NCBI GenBank assembly: GCA_009602725.1
Contig: WELB01000053.1
Coordinates: 534,880-560,728 of the forward strand
Direction of reading: 5' to 3'
Length of the DNA: 25,849 nt
Source of the DNA: Spirogloea muscicola
Taxonomy: Eukaryota; Streptophyta; Zygnematophyceae; Spirogloeales; Spirogloeaceae
The position numbers and the translations under genes are program-made. The notes beneath the pieces are model-generated. The model was not told where the DNA came from, ran no database searches, and saw nothing but the letters and a program-made list of their open reading frames with translations. Below, piece after piece: positions 10,859 through 19,889 of the stretch (position 1 is the stretch's first letter; every line of letters starts with the position of its first letter).

Positions 10859-13157
10859 TCACAAGAGGGTGGAGGCGGACGATGTCCGCAGCGTCGATGG
10901 GCCGCCCCCCAGCGAGAGGACGACAATAGTGACGTCGTCGTGGTACTTGCGGCGCCGCCCGATGGGCACCGCCTTCAGCTGCTCAACCGTCATGCTGGCG
11001 TGCTCGGCAGCACGCACGAGGAGCTGCTCAAGCATGTGCCTGGCAGGGTCGCCATGCGGGTGCGCTGCCGTGAAGGCCGCCACGTGGTCCACAACCTGCT
11101 GGTCCGTGAAGAAGTCAAAGAGGCCGTCGGAGCCGAGCACGACAAAGGCGTCGGCCGGCGTCACGCGGTGCGCCCTGACCGACGGTGCGGAGCTGACATA
11201 AGGCGGGCTGTCGAGGCCGCGCACGCGCAAGATGCCCATCAGCCCGTCATTGAAGTGCGCCTGCAGATTAAGTCACGGCTTACATTGGCTCAGTCAGTAT
11301 CCTCAAGCACCGCCTGATCACGATTCCACAGAGTGCTCTTAAGTCAACACTGGTGATCTTCGAACCCACATTTGATCATGTTTCCTCATGGGCCTTCATC
11401 CATGACTTGTCAAGCCAGGGGAAAAGAGAGGAGAGGGTGCGTACGCTTTTGAGATAGCCAGCGCCAAAGGCGCGCGTGAGGCGCAGCTTGCCCTTGACGC
11501 GCGTGCCAACTATGGCAGTCGGGTCGTCAGGGTGCTCGGCCATCACACGCTCGCGCTCTGGCTCGCTGTCCACCGTGTGCACCTCCGTGAGCGCCGTCGC
11601 CACCAGTGGCGTGTCGCTGCTGCCGCCGGCGCCAGGCCGGCGGGTGGCCAGGACGGCGCGCGAGTCGCCGACGTTGAGGGCGAAGAGGTCATCGCCTTGG
11701 ACGAGGACGGCAAGGACGCAGGAGCCGACCATGGCAAGGTCGGGCCGGTCGTCCATCTCCTGCTCCACCATCTCCAAGAAGTCCGCCTCAGTCGCAGCCA
11801 GCGCACCGACCATGCGGCCCATCACCGCCTCGCGCACCGCCGCCTCGCTCGGCGGCCGGGCCGCCTCCGCCTCCGCCACGCCATGCTCGGGCACGTCCGG
11901 CAGCAGCATGTGGGTAATTGGCCGGCTGCAGTCGTGGTCGGTGGCGGCGAAGGCCGAAGCATCATGAGCGAGCTGCCAGTCGAGGAGGCGCAGCTGCTGG
12001 CCGATTCGCTCATAGAGGTTGGCGGCCAGGAAGTCAGCAGCGTCACGGCCGTTGAAGCCATCGTATATGCCGCAGAAGAGCCAGCCGTCCTCCTCGGAGC
12101 ACACCGCCTGCACGCGGTCCTCGCCGGCGGCGCCGCCGGCGACCTGCAGCTCCGGCGCAGCCGGCAGGAGCCCACTACTGCCCTCAGGGAGCACCACCAT
12201 GCTGCCGCTCCGTGATCGAGCGAGTAAGTCTGGCGCGGCCGCCGCTGCCCCTGCCACTGCCGCCACCTTGGTGCTGCTTTCGCTGCCGCCGCCGCCGCCG
12301 CTATTGAAGCTGCCGGAGGAGGGCGGGGAGAGGGAGCCGAGGCCGCCGCCGGCCGAGGACGCGAGGCTGCCGCTGGCGGAGGACGAGAGGTCGGAGCTGC
12401 CGGCGGAGCCCGAGCTGCTGGCGAGCGAGAGGGAGCCGCCCGCGGACTCGACGCGGCGGAAAGTGCGGGGCGAGTCCAGGCCCGGCAGGACCACGCCGCC
12501 GATGAGGCCGCCCGCCAGCGTCGTGTTGGCCAGTGTGGCGTTGGCGCCCATGGCCGCGCCCGCGAGGCAGTGGAACGAGCCGCTCCGCCGCGACCGTACG
12601 CTGCCCTCCTCGCTCTGGCAGCAGACAAAGTCAGCGTCAGTGTCAGTGTCAGCGTCAGCAGTGAGAGCCTTGCCATAGTTTCTAACACACAGGATCCTCC
12701 CGTCGCCGGCGCTGGGACAAGCCCGGCGGCATGGCGGCCATGCATTGCGAGCGGCAACATCGGCGCCGGTCGCTGCCCCTCCGACACCAGTCGTGGGCAT
12801 AGCTGCGGCCGTCATCGCGGCGGCAAGCCGGCGGCTTTGGCGCGGAAGGCTCGGCTTTGGCGCCCGCTGCGTGCGAGATGGCACCAAAGCGGCGCCTTCG
12901 GAGCGCAGCCGCAGCCACTGGGCAGAGATGGATGCGGCCATCGTCGGCGATGGATGCGACAGCCGTCGGCGGCGGCGGTGGCTCACCGGCGAGTGGCCGC
13001 CCCAGTCGAGGCCGGCGACGGAGGAGGACGAGGGCGACGCCGCGGCGCCAGCGGCATCGTCGTCGTCGGGGAGCGCGCAGCTGCTGCGACACTGGTACTC
13101 GAAGCTCACGCTGAGCTCCTCCGCCGGCGGCGCGGCCGCTGCTGCGGCGGCGGCCAT
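10859..13157 (-). CDS. PP2C-type protein phosphatase, POLTERGEIST/PLL-like; N terminus in assembly gap
   Basis: Two exons are modelled: 13157-11445 (571 codons) and 11260-10859 (133 codons plus TGA), joined in phase 0 at a GTACGC donor. PP2C enzymes are Mg/Mn-dependent Ser/Thr phosphatases. Motif I is GIYDGFNG (Asp about residue 366), with Phe in place of the usual His, as in the plant POL/PLL clade. Further motifs are GDSRAVLA, RLTRAFGAGYL across the intron, GSDGLFDFF (Asp about 616) and HDDVTIVV (about 678-683), so the metal-binding aspartates are present. The first 350 residues are Ser/Ala/Gly-rich and poorly conserved. A 72-nt stretch at 12686-12615 begins with GT and ends in a pyrimidine tract plus CAG. 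It could be a retained, frame-neutral intron. The frame stays open upstream of the Met at 13157 into the N run, so the true start is probably missing. POL/PLL proteins act in receptor-kinase signalling in plants; the algal role is unknown. Confidence 0.88.
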
Positions 13158-13186
13158 GGCCTCGGCCGTCGCCGCCGCCGCCTCCG

Positions 13187-13363
13187 NNNNNNNNNNNNNN
13201 NNNNNNNNNNNNNNNNNNNNNNNNNNNNNNNNNNNNNNNNNNNNNNNNNNNNNNNNNNNNNNNNNNNNNNNNNNNNNNNNNNNNNNNNNNNNNNNNNNNN
13301 NNNNNNNNNNNNNNNNNNNNNNNNNNNNNNNNNNNNNNNNNNNNNNNNNNNNNNNNNNNNNNN
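13187..13363. other. Assembly gap (177 N)
   Basis: A run of 177 N is flanked on both sides by GCC/CCG-rich sequence. It interrupts the 5' end of the PP2C gene, so the start codon and leader of that gene cannot be read. The flanking trinucleotide sequence suggests the gap is a GC-rich repeat that failed to assemble. Confidence 0.99.
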
Positions 13364-14207
13364 CGCCGCCTCCGCCGCAACAGATCGCGGCGCGAGGCGA
13401 GGCGCGAGGCGCGGCGGCGGCGCCGCTGGCGGCGGCGAGGGTCTAGCGATGGCGGAGGGGGGGGATTTTCCTCCACACCGCTGAGGAGGAGGGGGGGAGG
13501 GCCGGGAGGCGAGAGGCCTAGATGGGCGTGTGAGCGGCGGGTGGGGAGGGGGGGAGGGCGCAATCTCCCGGCGCCGCTGATATACTCGTATTATTTCGTT
13601 TCAGCCGGCGCTGGGATTCGTGTCAAACCCCCCGGGGGCCCTCCTCCGGATTCGGCCGCCTGGCCGATTTGCTTGCCATTGGCCGCCAGGCGGTGGCGGC
13701 ACAATTTGTCCGAGGCGCCCCGGGCTTTTGCCACCGTTGGGGGTTGGATGTGGGGGGAGGACTGCTAGCCCCGCCCCCGCAGTTTGTGCACATTGACCGC
13801 CTGCGACGGCGCGGCTTGACCGGGCATCGCCCGAATTGGCGCCCCCGGGGGGAAGGGGGTCGGGGACGTTTGCCCGCTGCCCCGCGCCGCGACAAGCGGC
13901 CGGGTGGGCCCCGCGCGGCGGACGTTCAGCGGCGCGGCCTCCCACGTGGATCCCCGTGTGCCACGCGGCACCAGTCGTCCCATGCCTTTCCGTGCCTTTC
14001 CGAGCCGGGGTGTCGGTGCCTGTCCCCCGTGTCCCCGCGGAACCGTCGGCCCGTCGCGCCTCCCCAACCACCTACCGTTGCTTCGGCGTCGTCTGATCCG
14101 ACCCCCCAACCCAGAGCCGTTCCAGGCCTTGCCCTCGGGTGCCTACCCTGCACTGGGGGCAGGCTCATGCTCACCGCGCGCCTTCACTCTCATCGTCGGT
14201 TTTGCAT
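13364..14207. other. GC-rich spacer upstream of the PP2C gene
   Basis: About 840 bases of very GC-rich sequence. Several long overlapping frames are open on both strands, which is expected from base composition, and none resembles a known protein. On the minus strand a TATA-like GTATATC (13585-13579) sits in a short AT-rich patch about 420 bases before the visible PP2C start and is a weak promoter candidate. Nothing else is supported. Confidence 0.4.
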
Positions 14208-14331
14208 GTGCTCACCTGTGGGTACTGACGTTACACTGTTACCTTAGCCACCTTAGCATAGGGGAAGCCCTATGTAGAGCCTTACTCTTCTTGCACTGGT
14301 ATTTGCCGGAACAATGCATTGCCTTGGATTG
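14208..14331 (+). repeat. Dispersed repeat, short copy (introner-like element candidate)
   Basis: This 124-base segment matches the two ends of the longer element at 20030-20560. The shared head is GTGCTCACCTGTGGGTACT, followed by an ACTGTTACCTTAGCCAC unit and TTAGCATAGGG. The shared tail is a GAACAATG…TTGGATTG stretch. A stem-loop (CATAGGG-GAAG-CCCTATG) lies in the middle. It begins with GT, and 17 bases after its end comes a pyrimidine tract ending CCCAG (14344-14348), so 14208-14348 has the form of a 141-bp intron. No flanking exon is recognised, so it may instead be an intergenic copy. It also carries TTACA (14231-14235), a TGTAA signal for the minus-strand PhzF gene 550 bases away. Confidence 0.75.
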
Positions 14332-14782
14332 ACCTCCCTGTCTCCCAGCGCAGCCCATGACGGTGGTGGTCCGAGCCCCGCAGCATCGTCCGCCCCGTGC
14401 CAGCAGATAGACGCCAAAGCAGAGGGCTGCCCGGAAGTCTTCACTTGGACATTGTATGAGCTGGCTTCGATCCTCAAGCCCGCCGGACATTTCCCATCGC
14501 GGAGCCAAACCCGCTAGTGCCGCTTCACCTCACAGGGCGCTGATCGGGACCACAGCCCACGGTACAGCAGCCTGCTCTCACAAGTGGGGCAGAATCCAGG
14601 AACGCTGTACGCATGCTAGGATTCCACTCTCCTTCTGAGGCAGCATCGAACGTTTTTCCGGCCAGAGAGCCGAAGGCAATGCTACGTTTGGCCTGTCCTG
14701 AATGTGGTCATATCACAAGAAGTGCGAGCATCCGCACGGGCTACTCACAACAATCCTGGCTTGACCAAGCCAGCGGACCGCC
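14332..14782. other. Intergenic sequence downstream of the PhzF-like gene
   Basis: These 450 bases follow the TAG of the minus-strand PhzF gene and run to the short repeat copy. Small open frames occur on both strands, but none resembles a known protein or shows matching splice sites. It is probably the 3' untranslated and intergenic sequence of the PhzF-like gene. Confidence 0.45.
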
Positions 14783-17106
14783 CTATGGCTCGACGTCCTT
14801 GGCGGTGGTATTGAGCAGCACGCCGGCCATGACCATGACGGCGCTGCCCCGGAGCTTCACTCTCCCAGCTTCCCTCATATACCGCAGCATCAAGCAGCCC
14901 CCCCGGGCTGAAGCCTGCACACATGAGCACGGGAATGTGCCTCGCATTCATCAAGATTTGGTCTGGCAAGCGCAGCAAATCCGTTCAGCAGTTTGAGCCT
15001 CACTGCCAAAACAGACGAGCATGCACATAAGTTGCCCCGACTTTCAGCGCACGCTTGCCCTGCCACGGACCTGGAAGGCACGGAGCTCATCCTTGCCGAG
15101 CTTTTCAGCCCAGTACGTCGCCAGCGTGCAGTGGACGCTGCCCGTCACCGGGTCCTGACATCAAATTACAGCCAGGAGACACAGCCGTGCAACTGCTTCA
15201 GCCAATGAAGCTTGACAACAGGGTGGCAACCCCACCAACCACTGACTTCCTACCTTTCTCGCTGGATGACTTAAAGGGCATTTGGCCAGCTACGGGATAT
15301 CAATGTCAGACTGCACCTATGACAAGTACTGCACAATCAGCATATGAGATTCTCAGAGCTAAAGGCAGGTCTCCAGCCCACCTGATAATTGCATGAAAGT
15401 CGAGGGTAAGTTAGAGCTGAGTGGTGACCTATCAATCCACAGCAACCTGTGGTTTTGACCATTTTCGCCTCGGACCTTAAACATGCTTGAAAGCGACCTG
15501 GAGTATTGCTTTCTACAGAGAAGCTCTGCCCACCTCATCGATGCCGCACTGCGGCGCAAAGAACCTGGACACGATATCGTGGCCGTCGCCGTTCCGAGCA
15601 CGTGCAGTGATGCAAACGCCCCTGCCCCCAAGCTCCTTGACCTTTACAAAGTCTGGACGGGCCTGGACGACGGCGTCGGCAGTAGGAAGCTCCACCTGCA
15701 TCTCATGAACGCCTTGTTCAGATTGAGGACGGCACAAAGCAGGGCAGGCTTGACCATTTAAGAAGGAACGTGAAAGAGGGGTCAACAGAAACAACGACAG
15801 GTATCTCAGATCCCATTAAAGCGCGCTCATGTGCAAGAAGATTGCTGCGCACAGTGCGTGCATTTCTGGCTGCTCAGTTGACACCTCAGAGCTCGGTCTT
15901 TACTTGATAGCGGTGGAGATGGAAAGTCCTTTGATAAGATATCATGATTCAAGCTTAGCTAGTCTCAGCATTTAAGGGCTAGGTGAGGACTAAGGGCAAA
16001 GGCCTTCAGCATAAGCGCTACCAGTAAGTCGAAGCTGCTGCTGCCGACGAAGGCAACGTCCTCGCAGCCGAGGGCGTCACGGATGGGGCCCCACTCTGTC
16101 TCTGCAACGGCCTGTGCATGGTCCGCCGGGAAATCTAGCTCCAGCACGCCACGCCCAGAAGGCCGTCGTGCAACTGAGGTCGACGGGGCGCTGCTGCCAT
16201 CACTGGCGCCACCCTCGTCGACAGCGACAGCGGAGCTGCTCGCCGGGTCATTGGCCTCAGTGATGCGTTCAGCAGTGAGGACCCCCGACTTGGTGTGGAA
16301 GTGGACGACGTCGCCGTCCACAATGCCGGAGGAGAAGAGCAAGTGGGCTGCCGCGAGCGTCGCGTGGCCGCACAGGTCCACCTGGCCATGGCCGCACGCC
16401 GAAGGTCAAGGCCATGCCAAGCGCTCAGGCGAGCCTAAGCACTCAGCCGCAAAGTAAAGCTTCGCCTCGGCCCATATGCTTGCCCACGACCGAAGATTGC
16501 TTCGGATTTACGTTTATGGTTTACATATTACCCGAACCCTAATGATGATTGTTGTGGATTTTGAATTAGGGTCAGGGTTTGACCCCAAATCCCAAAAAGC
16601 TAACCCTAGACCCTAAAGCCTGGACTTACCTCGGTCTCGGGTGTGAACCAGCGCAGGTCAAACTCGTTGCCAGGCGGCGACGGCACCAGCCTCCTCACGG
16701 GCTTGAGGCCGCCGCCGGCGTCCGGCTGGATGAGCGCCGGCTGGCCCTGCCCCGCGGCGGCGGCGGGGCGGCGGCTGCGGCGGCGCACCAGGAAGGCGGT
16801 CTCGGAGACGTTGAACTCTCGCGCCACGAGCTGCATCCAGCGCGCGCCGCGGGAGAAGGGCAGGTAGACGACGGCGGCGGGGTTGCCGCCGAAGGCGCGG
16901 TCCGTGAAGGCGTCGATCTGCACCGTCGCCGCCGCCGCTGGTCATGGCCGCCGGCTCCCAGCGGCAGCAGGCATTGCGGCGACGCCGGCCGCCGCCGCGG
17001 CGGCGGCGCACCTGCGCGAAGTCCACCTCGGCGAAGAGCTCGTCCTCGAGGCCGTACTCGGCGGCGGCCTCCTGCAGGTCCGGCTGCGCCGCCAGCGCCG
17101 CCAGCG
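14783..17106 (-). CDS. PhzF-family (phenazine biosynthesis-like) isomerase-fold protein
   Basis: Exons, all phase 0: doubtful first exon about 17106-17012, then 16917-16630, 16381-16022, 15695-15534, 15154-15071 and 14914-14783 (TAG). The last five give 341 residues. Motifs in order: IDAFTDRAFGGNPAAVV, EFNVSETAF (the Glu of SETAF is the family's catalytic acid), RWFTPETE, VDLCGHATLAAAHLLF, DVAFVGSSSFDLL, RGVCITARA, VSRFFAP, DPVTGSVHCTLATYW, ASARGGCLMLR and RVKLRGSAV. PhzF proteins are two-domain, diaminopimelate-epimerase-like folds. PhzF itself isomerises trans-2,3-dihydro-3-hydroxyanthranilate, but eukaryotic homologues have mostly unknown substrates. No phenazine genes are nearby, so I do not assign that reaction. 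Two low-complexity insertions, one after SETAF and one before the FPA strand, make it longer than the usual 260-300 residues. The first exon (…ELFAEVDFAQ) joins well to IDAFTD, but it lies next to an N at 17107 and its start is not visible. Confidence 0.88.
16534..16618 (+). repeat. Degenerate telomere-like CCCTAA/TTAGGG motifs inside a PhzF intron
   Basis: Within the intron 16629-16382, AACCCTAA, TTAGGGT, AGGGTTT, TAACCCTAG and ACCCTAAA occur in about 85 bases, in both orientations. Part forms an inverted repeat (GGGTCA … TGACCC). CCCTAAA/TTTAGGG is the common green-lineage telomere repeat. The motifs are too broken to be a telomere; they may be a remnant interstitial tract or chance. Confidence 0.5.
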
Positions 17107-18037
17107 NTGATTGGCGGGTTCTCCACCTCCCACGCAGTCCCCCAAGGTGAGTCGCGGTGCTGGCCGGGCCTGCTCCGCTTCTGCAAGTGCTCCAAGCTGC
17201 GAAGAAATGCGATGGCTGTCATGGACTGGTACGTTGTGCCCATGTAACTCTAGATTGCAGCAACTTACAAAGACCAAGCACACCGCTGGTGTCTATTGTG
17301 CCACCCAGGGCCTCTACTTCAGATGAGCTTCAAGCAAGCCAAAGAGAGTGGAAGACGATGCATACAAAGCCATCCAGCACTAAGTCGTCCACAAAAGGGA
17401 TGATTGTAAGCACTTCACCTGGCAACACGCTGCATGGACGGTGTGCGCTCCATCTTCATGCCCACGGCTGCCTGGTCGATGAAATCCTGCAAGGGAACGA
17501 GCAACCAGGTCGTCAAGGCAGGGCTATCGCCGCTTGCCATCGAATAGCCTCACGGCGCCTGTGCAGATGGCGGACTGACTTGGAATTGCACCAGCGTTGA
17601 GGCAGCCAGCGCATGAGGCTATTTCTTGGCCAAATTCTTTGGCCAAAGAGGATTGCTGACATACAAAGAGGTCAGCAATCTAGAAATCAGATTGTATTGC
17701 ATTGACTATCCTGGAAGGGAAAAGATAACTGACTTGACTGCCCAGGCTTGGCGACTGATGCAAATCCATGCGTGGGCTCACACTGCCCACTATCTGTGGG
17801 TCCATTTGCTGCACGCATGTGAAGAAGGCCGGTCAGCAGGCCAAGTGGCACCAGGCGACCAGTCAGTGTCCTTGGTAGGTCAGTATTGGCAATTGTCGAC
17901 ATGTGACAAGCACTCATGCCACACACAATGAAGACGGCAAAGCACGTGTCGTGCGAAGTATGTGCTTCTACCACAATGTGGAGGCCCTCTACGACACTAT
18001 CTTGACGGTTGGTTATTGATATCGAACCAGTGACCAC
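17107..18037. other. Intergenic region between the PhzF-like and bZIP genes
   Basis: No convincing gene is found in these 930 bases. A single N at 17107 may mark a contig join or low-quality base at the PhzF 5' end. The half next to the bZIP gene is probably its 3' untranslated region. A pair of hairpins lies at 17626-17680 and is listed separately. Open frames of about 100 codons exist on the plus strand, but they have no recognisable domain. Confidence 0.4.
17626..17680. repeat. Two adjacent perfect inverted repeats
   Basis: TTGGCCAAA (17626-17634) pairs with TTTGGCCAA (17638-17646) over a 3-base loop. GATTGCTGAC (17651-17660) pairs with GTCAGCAATC (17671-17680) over a 10-base loop. They lie about 360-410 bases beyond the bZIP stop codon and could fold in its 3' untranslated RNA, or be the remains of a small mobile element. 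No function is shown. Confidence 0.7.
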
Positions 18038-19436
18038 TCAAATCAAGGAGTCGGTATGGCGTAGCTGTCCAAGGCATGATTCCGGAAGGAGGGAGCGCAC
18101 TCTTGAGCATTGCTGCTGCTGCTGCGCAGGTAGAGGCTGCTCCTGCTGCTGCAGCAGTGAAGGTTGGGCAACCCCTCCTGACAGCATCGGGCCACCCGGC
18201 GGGAGATAATGCCCCGGCGGGTGGTGTGGTGCACGTGCATCGTGCGTTCGGTGGGAGCCGCCATCCTCGCCCATTCCCAGTGGTGGCCCATAGGGCGGCG
18301 CATGCCTGTCCAGCACGGCCGCTCCGTCGCCACCGACGCGGTATCCATCGCCAGGCGAGTGGTACCTCGGCGCTGGCTGCTGCTGCTGCTGGTGACCGCC
18401 AAGCCCATATGGTAGGCCGCTGCCCCGCTGCGCCCTGCCCACCATCTCCTCGGCCATCTTGACCTGCCATGAGAGTGAAGTCCAGCGAAATTCCTGATCA
18501 AGCTCCTAACCACTTGAAGCTTCCGCGTGGGATCTGCATGTTCCTCAAACCAATGTTTGGTCCACCATTGACAGCTTCTTACTACTGCTCCCCTTGTCAG
18601 ACTGTAACAAAGCGGCCTTTCAGCCACACCAATGAGTAGAAATACCTGCTCACTACTACTGTGGTTGTCAGGTGAAATGAGATTGTGTCAAGCAGAAATG
18701 GTGCGAGGTGAAATTCCTGGCAGCCGCGACACCCACCTTTGCACGCAGCGCCTCCACATCGGACTTTAGCACGCGGTTGTCCACAGCGGCATCATTGTAC
18801 TTGTGCCCAATTTCCGACAGCCGCTTTGCCAGGCCAGAATTCTCCATCCGCAGCTGCGCCACCTGCAGCGAGGCAGTCGCCGCATGCACGCCAAGTGGAG
18901 AATGAGAGGGCAGGCAACTAGAGATAGAGAAGCTCCATGATCTGGATGAGCATACAGCCGTGCAGTGAAGCCATGCCGTTGCCCAAGAGGCCGGCAGCCT
19001 AAGGAGGCCGGCTCTGCTACCTGCAGCTCCAGGTCTGATAGATGCGCCTGCTTTCGCCGACGCGAGCGTCGCGCCGACTCCCGATTGGACAGCATGCTGC
19101 CAGGAGGAAGGCCAAAGTGTTACGCCATCGACCGAAGCTGCGCCCTGCCTTGCCAGCTCCCATGCAACAGCGCCAGTGTTGCAGAATGATGGCGACGAAG
19201 GTGGCACCCCGCCAGACTTGGGCTCACCGCTTGATGCGCTTGATCTCGTCGGGATCTGTCACATTCTCCAGTGATGCCAGGAGCTCGTCCTCGCCCTCCG
19301 ATCGTGCGCCCTCCTCGTCAGACTGCTCCCGAGACGAGCCGCTGCCACCGACCCCTGCTCCTGGGGCGGGCATCGCACGCCGGGCGGCGAGGTCGGGCTT
19401 GGGAGGCAACGCCGGGATCCCAAGTGGCGCGGGCAT
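18038..19436 (-). CDS. bZIP transcription factor, plant group C (Opaque2)-like
   Basis: Exons: 19436-19228 (5' limit uncertain), 19096-19021, 18862-18737 and 18463-18038 (TGA). The second intron separates the basic region from the zipper. The basic region is [19 protein letters not shown], with the N-x7-R DNA-contact signature. It runs directly into a zipper of about six heptads ([21 protein letters not shown]-…-VEALRAK) and then VKMAEEMV. The tract [17 protein letters not shown] is typical of land-plant group C bZIPs, which bind ACGT-core sites as dimers in the nucleus. Before the basic region is an acidic, Ser-rich segment ([13 protein letters not shown]) suited to CK2 phosphorylation or activation. 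The last 140 residues are Gln, Pro and Gly-rich. The frame stays open upstream of the Met at 19436, so the N terminus may lie in further exons between 19440 and 20000 that I could not define. Confidence 0.9.
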
Positions 19437-19889
19437 GAGGAGCTGCGCTGCACCCGCCCGTCCCGATGCTGCGCAACGGACAAGCGAAGCACGGCAGAGG
19501 CTGCAGTCATGATGTGCATTGTCCTGTGGAGCCGAGAGCCGCGAGTGTTGGCGGCAGAGATATCAAGGCAAGCCCAGGTCGGAGGCGCACCATCGCTGCT
19601 GGACGCGCTGAGCCTACTGCCAGGGGCTAGCACGTCCACGGCCTGCGGGCGGGGAGGCGCAGCGTACGACCCAAGCTGCGCGCTAGCTGCCACCTGCAGC
19701 AACAGCAGGGCCCCCTCTCTCGCATCACTGCGGACGCACTGCAGAAGATGCCTGACGGCGCAGCGCGAGCAACGGGGGAGGAGACGGAGGTTTGGGTTGA
19801 GGGCTGACTCTGGTGGAGGCAACGGCGCAGGCCATGGCGAGGCGGTGTTTGAGCATGTCGGCGTACTCCTGCGGATTCGACGTTGATGC

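Noticed and set aside
12570-13484. Long plus-strand open frames opposite the PP2C gene, one spanning the N run
   Set aside because: The minus strand encodes clear PP2C motifs. The plus-strand frames are compositional shadows and cross unknown bases.
13669-14332. Overlapping Arg/Pro-rich frames in the GC-rich spacer
   Set aside because: Several frames are open at once on both strands, as expected for very GC-rich DNA. None has recognisable motifs or splice-consistent partners.
17120-17160. Perfect plus-strand splice donor (AAG|GTGAGT) near 17149
   Set aside because: No plus-strand coding exon with recognisable content ends there, and no matching acceptor and exon follow. It is probably chance.
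16579-17247. 222-codon plus-strand open frame opposite the PhzF gene
   Set aside because: The minus strand carries the conserved PhzF exons with correct splice sites. The plus frame passes through an N and has no domain.
17626-17931. 101-codon plus-strand open frame
   Set aside because: It overlaps two hairpins, uses a non-ATG start in the six-frame reading and resembles no protein.
18209-18415. Plus-strand open frames opposite the bZIP C-terminal exon
   Set aside because: They are shadows of the Gln/Pro/Gly-rich bZIP tail, whose frame is fixed by its splice junctions.
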